Part shown: positions 7,001 through 13,395 of the stretch, one piece after another
Layout: each line of letters starts with the position of its first letter
How positions within the stretch are numbered: the first letter of the stretch is position 1
Assembly (NCBI GenBank): GCA_021817185.1
Contig: JAKAVU010000036.1
Coordinates: 1 to 13,669 of the forward strand
Reading direction: 5' to 3'
Source of the DNA: a bacterium
GTDB taxonomy: Bacteria > Chloroflexota > Dormibacteria > UBA8260 > Bog-877
DNA length: 13,669 nucleotides
Position numbers and translations under genes: made by a program
The notes under the pieces: model-generated
Databases searched by the model: none
Told to the model about the DNA's origin: nothing
What the model saw: the letters and a program-made list of their open reading frames with translations, nothing else

Positions 7001-7167
7001 TCAGAGCATTGGACACGCGAGTTCGACACTGAGGAAAAATTAATGGTGCATGTCTGACTGGCGAATGGGCACCCAATCAGGGTTGATGACTTCAGACCGA
7101 CGGTCTCAAGGGCCGGTTCGCAAGCGGCCGTGCACCATTGCCGCAACCTCCATGTCCAATGCTCTGA
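7001..7167. repeat. Imperfect inverted repeat inside the integrase remnant
   Basis: TCAGAGCATTGGACA (7001-7015) is repeated exactly in inverse at 7153-7167, and AATGGTGCA (7042-7050) in inverse at 7131-7139. The spacing between the two matches differs (26 versus 13 bases). The whole could be a 167-bp element with inverted ends, or a diverged inverted duplication. I see no clear target-site duplication. Confidence 0.6.
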
Positions 7168-7300
7168 GGGTGGCCCAGCCGTGCCGGAGGTGGTGGAGTG
7201 GGCTCGGCGGGCACCGGGCTGCCAGCCGCCTCCACGGCATGGAGGAGCAGCTCCCCGGCGAAACCTCCCTTCTGGGCTCGACAGCCATCGGAGCGTCCAA

Positions 7301-7699
7301 GGTGATGGGGTCCAGTCGCTGGAGGTTGATGCTGGCCGGATCCCAGACCGGAGCCTCCTGGCTCCTCGTTGTGTACGGCGGTGGAATGAGGGGTGGGAGC
7401 GGATATGCCAGCAGCGTCGGCTCGCGTCACTCTACCTTGCATCGGACGCGGATCGATAGCTTCCCCCCTGGTCAGCACCATTGTGCTGTACGAGTTCGGC
7501 GGAAGCGCCGCTGTGCCCTTGCGATCCTCGTCCTCCGTTGCGCTAGGCCCCAGTCCCTCTGGTCGTCGTGACGGGATCTTGCCAAGCGCCCCGGAGATGG
7601 AGGCCGTCTGGGTCCTCTTCCCCAACTGGCCGATCTTGAAGGAGTCCCACGCCCGCCGGCGGGCGCGGCTCGTGGCGCCGCTGATGTCAAATCCCGAAG
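7301..7699. other. Stretch without a supported gene upstream of the mazEF-like pair
   Basis: Several overlapping frames are open on both strands, as expected at this GC content. None shows a known motif or a good ribosome binding site. On the minus strand it is the expected place for the lost N-terminal half of the integrase, but I see no clear resemblance. Confidence 0.5.
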
Positions 7700-7714
7700 T
7701 GGTACCATTCTGGT
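7700..7714 (+). promoter_or_regulatory. mazE-like promoter/operator, probably leaderless
   Basis: The perfect palindrome TGGTACCA (7700-7707) is followed by a repeat of its half, TGGTA (7711-7715). A -10-like TACCAT (7703-7708) lies six bases before the ATG at 7715. No Shine-Dalgarno sequence is present. The arrangement fits a leaderless transcript whose -10 box is covered by a ribbon-helix-helix operator. Confidence 0.55.
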
Positions 7715-7951
7715 ATGAGCAAGCAAATTGCGGTTCGGTTGCCTGACGACCTCGTCGAGTTCATCGACCAGCTCGTTGACCGCGGCCAAGCCACGAGCAG
7801 AGCAGTCGTCGTGGCGCGGGCAGTGGACCGTGAACGGCGGCGGGAGATTGCGGCGCGCGACGCGGCCATCCTATCCCAGGCCGGACGCGACCCCGATCTC
7901 GACGGGCTTGCCGAGTACGCAGCCCGTACCCCGTTGGATGACCTCGCCTGA
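7715..7951 (+). CDS. mazE: MazE-type ribbon-helix-helix antitoxin
   Basis: The 78-residue protein starts with the ribbon-helix-helix pattern KQIAVRLPDDLVEFIDQLVDRG (residues 3-24, strand then helix) and SRAVVVARAVDRERRRE (about 28-44). This is the DNA-binding fold that also represses the operon. The acidic C-terminal tail (DPDLDGLAEY, TPLDDLA) is where such antitoxins usually wrap the toxin. Its stop shares one base with the toxin's ATG (TGATG). Similar MazE antitoxins with this fold are common in mycobacteria and other actinobacteria. The length and order fit the family. Confidence 0.87.
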   Translation: MSKQIAVRLPDDLVEFIDQLVDRGQATSRAVVVARAVDRERRREIAARDAAILSQAGRDPDLDGLAEYAARTPLDDLA

Positions 7952-8250
7952 TGCGGCCGATCCATGTCGCTCACCTCGACAAGACCCGGCCCGTCCTGAT
8001 CTTGACCCGCGAGGTGGTTCGTCCTTATCTCACCCGGGTGACCGTCGCACCCATCACCAGCACGATCCGGGGCCTATCGACGGAGGTGCCGGTCGGCTTG
8101 GCAAACGGCCTCGATCATGACAGTGTGGTCAGCTGCGACAATATCGTCACTGTGCCAACGTCGGCACTGGGCAGCCTGATCGGCTACTTGCTTCCCGCAC
8201 AGGAGCCCGAACTTGCCACCTCGATCCGCGCCGCTTTCGATCTCGATTGA
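7951..8250 (+). CDS. mazF: MazF-type endoribonuclease toxin
   Basis: The protein has 99 residues and is the toxin partner of the preceding gene. The MazF/PemK signature is clear: an N-terminal strand into RPVLILTRE (13-21, with the catalytic-loop Arg), VTVAPITSTIRGLSTEVPVG (residues 30-49, with the conserved Thr/Ser-rich loop) and DSVVSCDNIVTVP (57-69). Members cut single-stranded RNA (mRNA, tRNA or rRNA) at short sequence motifs. The cleavage site of this one cannot be read from sequence. The ATG overlaps the antitoxin stop by one base, so the two are coupled. No lesion is visible. Confidence 0.9.
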   Translation: MRPIHVAHLDKTRPVLILTREVVRPYLTRVTVAPITSTIRGLSTEVPVGLANGLDHDSVVSCDNIVTVPTSALGSLIGYLLPAQEPELATSIRAAFDLD

Positions 8251-8443
8251 CACTCACCCGTGCTCGCCGGCCGGTGCCGCTGACATACCCCCGTCTCGGC
8301 AAGGCCTACAGCGCCAACACGATTCCCGACTTCTCCCACCTATTCCGCCGGCCTCACCGGCCTCAATCCTCTCTCAGCCGGCTCGCTTACCCGGCTCCGG
8401 CGCCAATCCAACCCTCACCTGAACCCTCACTCGCGGATCTAGG

Positions 8444-8765
8444 TCGGAAGTTACCGACCCAGCGCTCATCGGCTTGGAGCTCGGCCCCCTTGGAGCAGGA
8501 TCGTCTCGGGGACGTCGGGGTACATCCTCCTGACCTCCGACTCGATGTGCGCCAGGACGTAGCGGATCGCCCCCGGCGTCTGCGGGGCGCTCGCGGACGG
8601 CTTTGAGGATGCCCTCTCGGCCAGGGTGCGCCGGACCAGCCGGTGGTTGCCGCACGCGCTCTTGATGGCCGCCAAGCGGCCGTAGTAGCCGCCGCTCTTG
8701 CCACTGCTCTGGGCCATCGCCGTCGCACAGCTGCCGCCCGCCATGCCCCCGGAGAGCAGGTGGGG
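8444..8765 (-). pseudogene. Large serine recombinase remnant, frameshifted
   Basis: The minus strand encodes a worn C-terminal part of a recombinase-family protein. It reads, with changes of frame, HLLSGGMAGGSC, SGKSGGYYGRLAAIKSACGN, HRLVRRTLAE, EGILKAVRERPADAG, AIRYVLAHIESEVRRMYPDV and KGAELQADERWVGNF. The zinc-ribbon-like region (GxYYxC...CxN) has lost a Cys (YYGR). Frame changes fall near 8615, 8573 and 8490. The N-terminal catalytic domain is absent. The flanks 8251-8443 and 8766-8929 hold no gene that I can support. Confidence 0.72.
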
Positions 8766-8929
8766 GGAGGGCGGGTCCTCGGAACTCGGGGAGCCGCCTG
8801 GCGGTCGGCGCGCTGCTGCGGGAGGCGGGGCACCAGCGTGCCCCCGATTGAGGTTCGCGCCGGACTGGCCCACGGCTTGGAGCTTCCCCAAACGAACCCG
8901 CCGACGCGTCCACTCCTGTGGGTGCATGT

Positions 8930-8944
8930 GCTACGCTAGCGCCT
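8930..8944 (+). promoter_or_regulatory. vapBC-type promoter, probably leaderless
   Basis: A -10 box TACGCT (8932-8937) lies exactly seven bases before the GTG start at 8945, the usual layout of leaderless actinobacterial genes. It sits inside a small dyad, GCTA-CGC-TAGC (8930-8940), that could be part of the antitoxin's operator. TG two bases upstream of the box (TGTGC) could help as an extended -10. Confidence 0.55.
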
Positions 8945-9190
8945 GTGAACGATTCGGTTTCGGTTCGGGAGTTGCGCAATACCGTCAGCGAGGTTCTGCG
9001 TCGGGTCGAAGGCGGCGAGCGTGTCACTGTCACCGTGGATCGTCGTCCGGTGGCTGAGCTCGTACCCCTGCGCCAGCACCGGGCGGTACCGGTCGGAGAA
9101 GCTCGCAAACTCGCTTCTCGCCACGCTGCGGACGCCGGACTTCTCCGAGAGCTCAGGGAGCTGTTTGCCGACACCACCGACGGCGCGTGA
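8945..9190 (+). CDS. vapB: Phd/YefM-type antitoxin of a VapBC-like pair
   Basis: The 81-residue protein has the Phd/YefM pattern: NDSVSVRELRNTVSEVLRRV (residues 2-21), GGERVTVTVDRRPVAELVPL (about 23-42), then a C-terminal segment likely to bind the toxin (ADAGLLRELRELFADTTD). It should bind DNA and neutralise the PIN toxin that follows. I chose GTG 8945 because it lies seven bases after a -10 box and begins the conserved domain. An in-frame GTG at 8918 would put the promoter inside the gene. The stop overlaps the toxin GTG by four bases (GTGA). Confidence 0.87.
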   Translation: MNDSVSVRELRNTVSEVLRRVEGGERVTVTVDRRPVAELVPLRQHRAVPVGEARKLASRHAADAGLLRELRELFADTTDGA

Positions 9191-9570
9191 AAGCGCTACT
9201 GGACACCTCGTTCTTCGTGGCGGCGGAGTCGGGACGACCGCTCGGCGAGATGTCCGGCATCACTGAGACCGAGGTGTCCGTGGTTACCCTGGCTGAGCTC
9301 ACCGTTGGCGTGCTCCTGGCCAACGACGCCGACCGGGCCACGCGGGTGGCGACGTTGGCGGCGGTGGAGTCGACCTGGGACCCGCTTCCGGTCGACGCTG
9401 AGGTGGCGCGCGCCTTCGCTCGAATAGTGGCTGACCTGCGCGCGCGTCGACGACGTGTTCCGCTCCTCGACGCGCTCATAGCTGCGACCGCAGTCGTTGC
9501 CCAACTGCCAGTCGTCACCCAGGACCGTGACTACGACGCTATTCCGGACGTCCAGGTGATCCGCGTCTGA
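9187..9570 (+). CDS. vapC: VapC-type PIN-domain ribonuclease toxin
   Basis: The protein has 127 residues, a normal VapC length. The PIN-domain acidic residues are all visible: Asp6 in LLDTSFF, Glu37 in TLAELTVG, Asp95 in PLLDALIAATA and Asp113 in VVTQDRDYD. These bind Mg2+/Mn2+ for RNA cleavage. VapC toxins usually cut tRNA or rRNA, but the target here is unknown. The start is GTG, overlapping the antitoxin stop by four bases, so translation is coupled. The module appears intact. The partner belongs to the Phd/YefM fold, a known combination for actinobacterial VapC proteins. Confidence 0.92.
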   Translation: MKALLDTSFFVAAESGRPLGEMSGITETEVSVVTLAELTVGVLLANDADRATRVATLAAVESTWDPLPVDAEVARAFARIVADLRARRRRVPLLDALIAATAVVAQLPVVTQDRDYDAIPDVQVIRV

Positions 9571-9853
9571 TCGGAGTTCAGAGATGTGGACATCTTCAGT
9601 CGTTTGGTGGTGCCCGTAGCACCCGCGATCGCCTGCAACTCGAAGACCGCCTTCAGAGCTCCAGAGGCGTTATCCATCTTCGATGGCCCGGGCCAGTTCA
9701 TCGGGGATCGTGATACCAGGTGAGCGGCCGGGGGGGCCCCGGCCACTCACCTGGTCACTGTGGGCCCCATCCACAATGGTGGGCCGTTGCCGCTGAGCGG
9801 ATTCCTCTGACCGAGGGGGACGCTGCTGGCCAAGTGTCCAGCGCCTTGGCAAC
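9571..9853. other. Intergenic region between vapC and the RES module
   Basis: No gene is supported. A long hairpin lies at 9710-9758. On the minus strand a short run, GITIPDELARAIEDG (about 9714-9670), looks like the first strand and helix of a ribbon-helix-helix antitoxin but ends at once in a stop. It may be a remnant. Confidence 0.5.
9710..9758. terminator. Long stable hairpin downstream of vapC
   Basis: The 9-base arms CCAGGTGAG/CTCACCTGG and the inner 8-base arms GGCCGGGG/CCCCGGCC are separated by one C-A mismatch and close a GGG loop (9716-9754). GTGA/TCAC extends the stem. It has no U tract. A bidirectional actinobacterial-style terminator is most likely, but a protein or recombinase site is possible. 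Confidence 0.5.
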
Positions 9854-10372
9854 TTGACAACTGGCTATGGGGGTCTGGTGCTTCACCCCTTCGCCGCCCG
9901 GGCTCGCGAGTCCTTCGGGGCCACCCTGGAGCGCCTTGGCGTCAGTGAGGAGTCCGGAGGCTCCTCGGCCGAGGAACTCGGCCGTCGGGCGGCAATCCTG
10001 GTGGGGGCCGGGCGGGTCTGGGACCGCCACCTCGGCTCCATGCTGGGGGCTGACCAGGTGGCCGGTCTGCTTGGGGTCGGCACTCGTCAGGCGGTCCACG
10101 ACCGGGTGCGACGAGGCGGTCTGCTGGCTCTGCGTCGCGGTAGCCGGCAGGTCGGCTTCCCAGCCTTCCAGCTGATCGACCGGCCCGGGACGACCACCAA
10201 GGCAGTACTGCCGGGACTTCCCGCACTCCTGGGTGCTCTCCAAGAGGCAGAGGTGGACCCCTGGACCGCGGCCTCGTGGTTCTGCACCCCCAACGCCTTG
10301 CTGCAGGGGATGGCCCCTGCGCGCTGGCTGGCCGACGGGGGCAGCCCTGAGCTGGCCCTGGTGGCCGCCTGA
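9854..10372 (+). CDS. ParS/MbcA (Xre)-type antitoxin of a RES module
   Basis: Up to 172 residues. A helical N-terminal half contains a probable helix-turn-helix: LGADQVAGLLGVGTRQAVHDRVRRGGLLAL (about 64-93), with GSRQVGFPAFQL after it. The C-terminal part (about 118-172) resembles the toxin-binding ParS/MbcA domain: LPGLPALLGAL, then WTAASWFCTPNALLQGMAPARWLADGG. The motif of a small-residue-rich helix followed by P-x-x-L is typical. Such antitoxins block the active site of RES toxins. The start is uncertain: TTG 9854 gives the longest form, but GTG 9878 would also retain both domains, and neither has a good ribosome binding site. The next gene begins 23 bases downstream. Confidence 0.82.
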   Translation: MTTGYGGLVLHPFAARARESFGATLERLGVSEESGGSSAEELGRRAAILVGAGRVWDRHLGSMLGADQVAGLLGVGTRQAVHDRVRRGGLLALRRGSRQVGFPAFQLIDRPGTTTKAVLPGLPALLGALQEAEVDPWTAASWFCTPNALLQGMAPARWLADGGSPELALVAA

Positions 10373-10395
10373 CGTAGCGCTAGCCGTCTCGGTCA

Positions 10396-10986
10396 GTGAG
10401 CCCGAGCCCCTCCCTGGCGGGGCCCCCCGGCGATCTGAGCGGCTTCCCCGTCCACCGGTTGGCGTCCGGCCAGGTGCTGGCTCGCATCCACCGGGCTGAC
10501 CGCGAGAGTGGCTTCTACAGCTCCGACGGCTCCGGTCGCTTCGATCTGCCTTCACCCCATGGCACCTGCTATCTGAGCGAAGAGCCTCTCGCCAGCTTCG
10601 CCGAGGTCTTCCGGGAAGCTGCAGTGGTGGCCGAGGCCCTGCTCAACGCCAAGGTCTTGTCCCTTGTCCAGCTCCGGGATCAAGTCCGCTTGGCCGACGT
10701 CACCACTCCCTTCAGCCGCCACTTCGGGGTCACCGGGGAGATTCACGCCAGCACCGCCTACGGGACCACCCAAGCTTGGGCGGCGGCGCTCCACCGGGCT
10801 GGCTTCAACGGCATCCGGTACCTGGCCCGCCACGACCCCTGCCAGAGCCTGCCCGGTATCGCCCTCTTCGGCCTGGCCGGCGAGCATGACGATCAGTTCC
10901 TCACGGTGAAGACGGCAGCTGTGCCGACTTCGCTGGTCACGGCGGCTGAGGCACGCTTCGGCATCGTGATCCTGCCGACCCCCTGA
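10396..10986 (+). CDS. RES-domain toxin (NAD-degrading family)
   Basis: The protein has 196 residues. Known RES toxins such as MbcT destroy cellular NAD+. Features of the domain are the early Arg in LARIHRADR (28-36), GRFD (47-50), CYLSEEPLASFAEVFREA (58-75, with the conserved Glu) and TTQAWAAALHRAGFNGIRYLARHDP (124-148). In the family a Ser usually follows the GI-x-Y motif. Here the sequence is YLAR, with Ala or Leu in that place, so the third signature residue may be changed. The GTG start at 10396 is the first in frame after the antitoxin. I see no ribosome binding site, so coupling to the antitoxin is likely. Confidence 0.88.
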   Translation: MSPSPSLAGPPGDLSGFPVHRLASGQVLARIHRADRESGFYSSDGSGRFDLPSPHGTCYLSEEPLASFAEVFREAAVVAEALLNAKVLSLVQLRDQVRLADVTTPFSRHFGVTGEIHASTAYGTTQAWAAALHRAGFNGIRYLARHDPCQSLPGIALFGLAGEHDDQFLTVKTAAVPTSLVTAAEARFGIVILPTP

Positions 10987-11432
10987 GGCCCGTGATGCGC
11001 CTGTTGCCGAGTGCCAAGCCCGTCCAGAGTTATCGGTACCTCAATCGAGTCGGCGCGGAGCTGGCCAGGCCATCGGATGTAGCTCCCGACAGGCGCTGGT
11101 TCCGCCAGCGCGGTACGTGCGTAGCTGATGAGGGCCCGGCCGGCCGGGCTGGCTGGTTGACCATTCGGCCCTCCAGGGGATGCAATCGCTCCAGCCCGTG
11201 GGAGACTACGCCGCAGCGACGCCAGGGCAGTCATGGGAGGGCGGGATGCAGGGGATGGCCACTTTCGGCAGCGAGGGTGCCAGCCTCCGGGACGCTGTAG
11301 TGCTTTGGCCCGCGTCTTCAGGCTCGGAGTGGGACATTCGGGCAAGGGTCTCACGGCGATCTGCACCGCCGGCTGACGAAGGCAAGCCGCTCTCCGTCGC
11401 CAGGAGGACTTCCGCGGCACAGAAAGGCGGTC
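10987..11432. other. 446-base stretch without a supported gene
   Basis: Open frames exist on both strands, including the tail of a long minus-strand frame. All give Arg/Pro/Ser-rich translations without recognised motifs. The + frame of the next gene stays open back to a stop at 11298-11300, but that extension shows no receiver or other domain. Confidence 0.5.
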
Positions 11433-11690
11433 GTGTCTGACCCCTCGGGCGACAGCCCGCCAAGGCCTCCTCGAAGGTCGCTGGATGACTTCACTCCTCG
11501 TGAGCGCGCGATCACCGAGCTGGTCGCGGCTGGCCTGACCAACCGCCAGATCGGGGGCCAGCTCCACATCAGCGAGAAGACCGTGGAGTACCATCTGCAC
11601 CACCTCTACACCCAGCTCGGGATCGCGACCCGTACAGCGCTGGTTCACATCTGGGATGCCCACCACCCCTCGGCTGGGGAGTCCACCTGA
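11433..11690 (+). CDS. Stand-alone LuxR/NarL-type helix-turn-helix regulator
   Basis: The protein has 85 residues, and nearly all of it is the LuxR/NarL DNA-binding domain: FTPRERAITELVAAGLTNRQ (20-39), then HISEKTVEYHLHHLYTQLGI (45-64) and TRTALVHIW. The recognition helix is around SEKTVEYHLHHLY. There is no receiver, PAS or ATPase domain, whereas most family members have 200 or more residues. It could be a small autonomous regulator or the C-terminal stub of a lost larger gene. The GTG start is preceded by AAAGG (11423-11427), which supports independent translation. A dyad at 11711-11730, just downstream and in front of the exported-protein gene, is a plausible binding site. Confidence 0.82.
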   Translation: MSDPSGDSPPRPPRRSLDDFTPRERAITELVAAGLTNRQIGGQLHISEKTVEYHLHHLYTQLGIATRTALVHIWDAHHPSAGEST

Positions 11691-11710
11691 GCTGAGCGTC
11701 TTGCCCAAGA

Positions 11711-11757
11711 GACTAGGGATTCCCCTAGTCCCATTTCGTTGATGGGGCACGTACAAT
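11711..11757 (+). promoter_or_regulatory. Dyad operator and -10 box upstream of the exported-protein gene
   Basis: GACTAGGG (11711-11718) and CCCTAGTC (11723-11730) form a perfect 8+8 dyad around ATTC. A -10 box TACAAT is at 11752-11757, giving a start near 11764. The dyad centre would then be at about -43, which is the class II activator position. There is no good -35 box. A 5' leader of about 90 bases with the dyad ACGAAG-T-CTTCGT (11821-11833) follows. Confidence 0.55.
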
Positions 11758-11855
11758 CTGCCATAGGTTTCCATGGCCGTTGGTAGCAGCTACGGTCTCG
11801 TGTTGGTGTTAAGCCGGTTGACGAAGTCTTCGTATGTATCGGAGGTGCGTTCACT

Positions 11856-12434
11856 ATGCGACTTCCTAGACGGCTCCTAGTCGCTATCTCGTCTGTCATT
11901 TGTGCGGTTGCACTTGTCGGTGGGACGGCTGCCTTGCCGGTCATGGCTCAGAATCCGAATACCAACTCAAGTGGGTCGCCTCAGGTCCTGTGCTGCGGCG
12001 GCGGTGGTGGTACGCCGTATCCGTCCTCAAGCCCTTACTACGTTCTCAACGAGTTCTTCGACGGTTCGGGAACCGCGGTGGTACTTCGTCAGGGTAGCTC
12101 TACTTCCAACTTTGGCTGGAACAAGATCCAAAGCAAGCATGGCATCAATGACACCAACATTCTCCAGTGGGCGGTACAGGACGGCTACAAGTGGTTTAGC
12201 TCAGGCACCAACAACTACAATTATGGAATCGCCGTGTACAACGTACCGGTGTACCAAAGCACCGGATACCTTGAGTGGACCCATGTCTTGCTGGCCGCTA
12301 ATCTCCAGACGGTGATGCAGGACGGATACTACTTGGGCGTCGTGACGGCTTATTGCCCTCCGGCTTACGGCCTATGCCCTTGGTGGGTCACCGACGGTTA
12401 CGCTGGATTCTTGGCTTCTTGGAATGGGTCCTGA
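11856..12434 (+). CDS. Exported protein of unknown function
   Basis: The protein has 192 residues, and I do not recognise the family. The N-terminus is a clear Sec signal peptide: basic MRLPRR, a hydrophobic core (8-27), and a likely cut after VMA (29-31), leaving a mature protein starting QNPNTNSSG. A Ser/Gly/Pro-rich linker contains CCGGGGG (46-52). The globular part is rich in Tyr, Trp, Asn and Gly, with FGWNKIQSKHGIND (86-99) and WWVTDGYAGF (176-185). Four Cys (46, 47, 167, 174) could form disulfides. The ATG has GGAGG at 11841-11845, ten bases upstream. Base composition is visibly less GC-rich than the TA genes, which suggests separate acquisition. The dyad promoter upstream implies regulated expression, possibly by the LuxR-type gene. 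Confidence 0.8.
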   Translation: MRLPRRLLVAISSVICAVALVGGTAALPVMAQNPNTNSSGSPQVLCCGGGGGTPYPSSSPYYVLNEFFDGSGTAVVLRQGSSTSNFGWNKIQSKHGINDTNILQWAVQDGYKWFSSGTNNYNYGIAVYNVPVYQSTGYLEWTHVLLAANLQTVMQDGYYLGVVTAYCPPAYGLCPWWVTDGYAGFLASWNGS

Positions 12435-12505
12435 GCCGAGTCGGAACCTGAATAAGACGGAGACCGAGTGTTCCGCTTCTCCCTGATTGGGTTTGGACGC
12501 GTCTA

Positions 12506-12967
12506 GTGGCACAGGCCGCTGAACTCCAAGCGACGTTCGATCCGAAGGCCCGCCTTGGCGTAGTGTACGTCGCTACTGAAGGGAGGGGCGGGGTCCGGAC
12601 AGTTGTCGCTGGACTGGAGCCTCGGCATGATGCGCTGGCTCCGCCGTCGCTCACAGTTGCCCTAGGAGTGGATGAGCAGGATCGAATCGCGCGTCTAGAG
12701 GTCCGGGACTCGCCGAGATTACTACCTAGCACTTCTCGGGCGGCGGGCGGATCGGAGCCCGTCATGCTGGCTCTCGACGCCTTGGCTGATATTGCTCGGA
12801 TCCATTTCATCGAGCCGAGTCGTAGCCGCCTGTATAGTTTCCGCCCATTCGCGATGGAGTTGCCATTTGTTCAGGTGATGCTGCTGTTTGATGCGTTCTG
12901 CGAGCTCTTCTCGATCGAGATATACCGTGCTTCTGCGCTGCTTCCGAGGGAGGTTCTGCCCAGGTAG
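12506..12967 (+). CDS. Hypothetical protein
   Basis: The 153-residue protein is not recognised. It begins GTG at 12506. The frame is open back to a TGA at 12449-12451 with no other usual start codon between, and no ribosome binding site is visible, so the start is uncertain. The N-terminal half has alternating strands (RLGVVYVATEG, VRTVVAGLEP, SLTVALGVDEQDRIARLEV). The C-terminal part is more helical (VMLALDALADIARI, then a hydrophobic FVQVMLLFDAFCELFSIEIY). No signal peptide is seen. It follows the exported protein by 71 bases with no obvious terminator, so the two may be co-transcribed and could form an exported protein/cytoplasmic partner pair. That pairing is inference only. Confidence 0.55.
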   Translation: MAQAAELQATFDPKARLGVVYVATEGRGGVRTVVAGLEPRHDALAPPSLTVALGVDEQDRIARLEVRDSPRLLPSTSRAAGGSEPVMLALDALADIARIHFIEPSRSRLYSFRPFAMELPFVQVMLLFDAFCELFSIEIYRASALLPREVLPR

Positions 12968-13395
12968 CGATGCTCTTGAGAAGACCGGAAATGTCATGCG
13001 CCGGGCGGCTGGCCAGGTCAAGCTATTGGCCCGTGCCGAGGATCGGCGGAGGATCCTGAACGTGCGGCCACGACAGGGCTGGAGAGAAGGGTTTGAGTCG
13101 ACCGTCCGCCGCTGCTGCCAAGTGGTCAGAAGATCCAAGTCGAGCGCGGGACTCTCAAGGGCGGGCGCCGATACCCAGCACACCTCTGCGGACACGAGGT
13201 TGAGTGGACAGCCGAAGGTAGCGCAGGCTCCGGGCTGACGATCCACCCAGTTCCCAGACGAGCTTGGTTCCAACAAACGGCCGTTAATGCGACGTCGCCT
13301 GGGTCATTCCAGAAGAGGCCTGGCCGCATGCAAGACCCGTGCCCACAATCAGCGTCTCAGAGCATCCCAGACCTACCGAATCTGAGCGGCGCCGG
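12968..13395. other. 428-base stretch without a supported gene
   Basis: No clear gene. One + frame gives RRRILNVRPRQGWREGFES (about 13049-13105), which faintly recalls the C-terminal tail of AbrB/MazE-like antitoxins (PRxGWxEAF), but no N-terminal domain precedes it. No terminal inverted repeat of a Tn3-type transposon is recognised. Confidence 0.45.

Larger units (their letters stand above)
6696..7300 (-). pseudogene. int: Degraded tyrosine recombinase (phage-type integrase)
   Basis: Two minus-strand pieces are visible. The upstream piece (about 7300-7106) contains WRRLAARC and HHLRHGWATL, the box II motif with catalytic Arg. The downstream piece (about 7016-6696) contains LLARRVDLKTVSAVLGHST, with the catalytic His in LGH, and then ANTYAAVLP with the tyrosine nucleophile. 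They lie in different frames and are separated by a region with an imperfect inverted repeat (7001-7167). No N-terminal domain is found: the frame meets a stop at 7427-7429, and its upstream part lacks integrase motifs. The gene end runs into the tRNA 3' end, the usual position of an integrase relative to its attachment site. Alternatively, the pieces come from two related integrases fused by deletion. Confidence 0.78.

Noticed and set aside
8374..9177. 267-codon minus-strand frame
   Set aside because: Its right half is the antisense of the VapB-type antitoxin and its left half is one frame of the broken serine recombinase.
9670..9852. Small minus-strand antitoxin gene (GITIPDELARAIEDG)
   Set aside because: It stops right after the first helix and has no partner toxin; at most a remnant.
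10893..11774. 293-codon minus-strand frame
   Set aside because: It is antisense to the RES toxin end and the LuxR-type gene, is Arg/Pro-rich with no motifs, and is a high-GC artefact.
12722..13276. 184-codon minus-strand frame
   Set aside because: It is partly antisense to the 12506-12967 gene, with no recognised motif or ribosome binding site.
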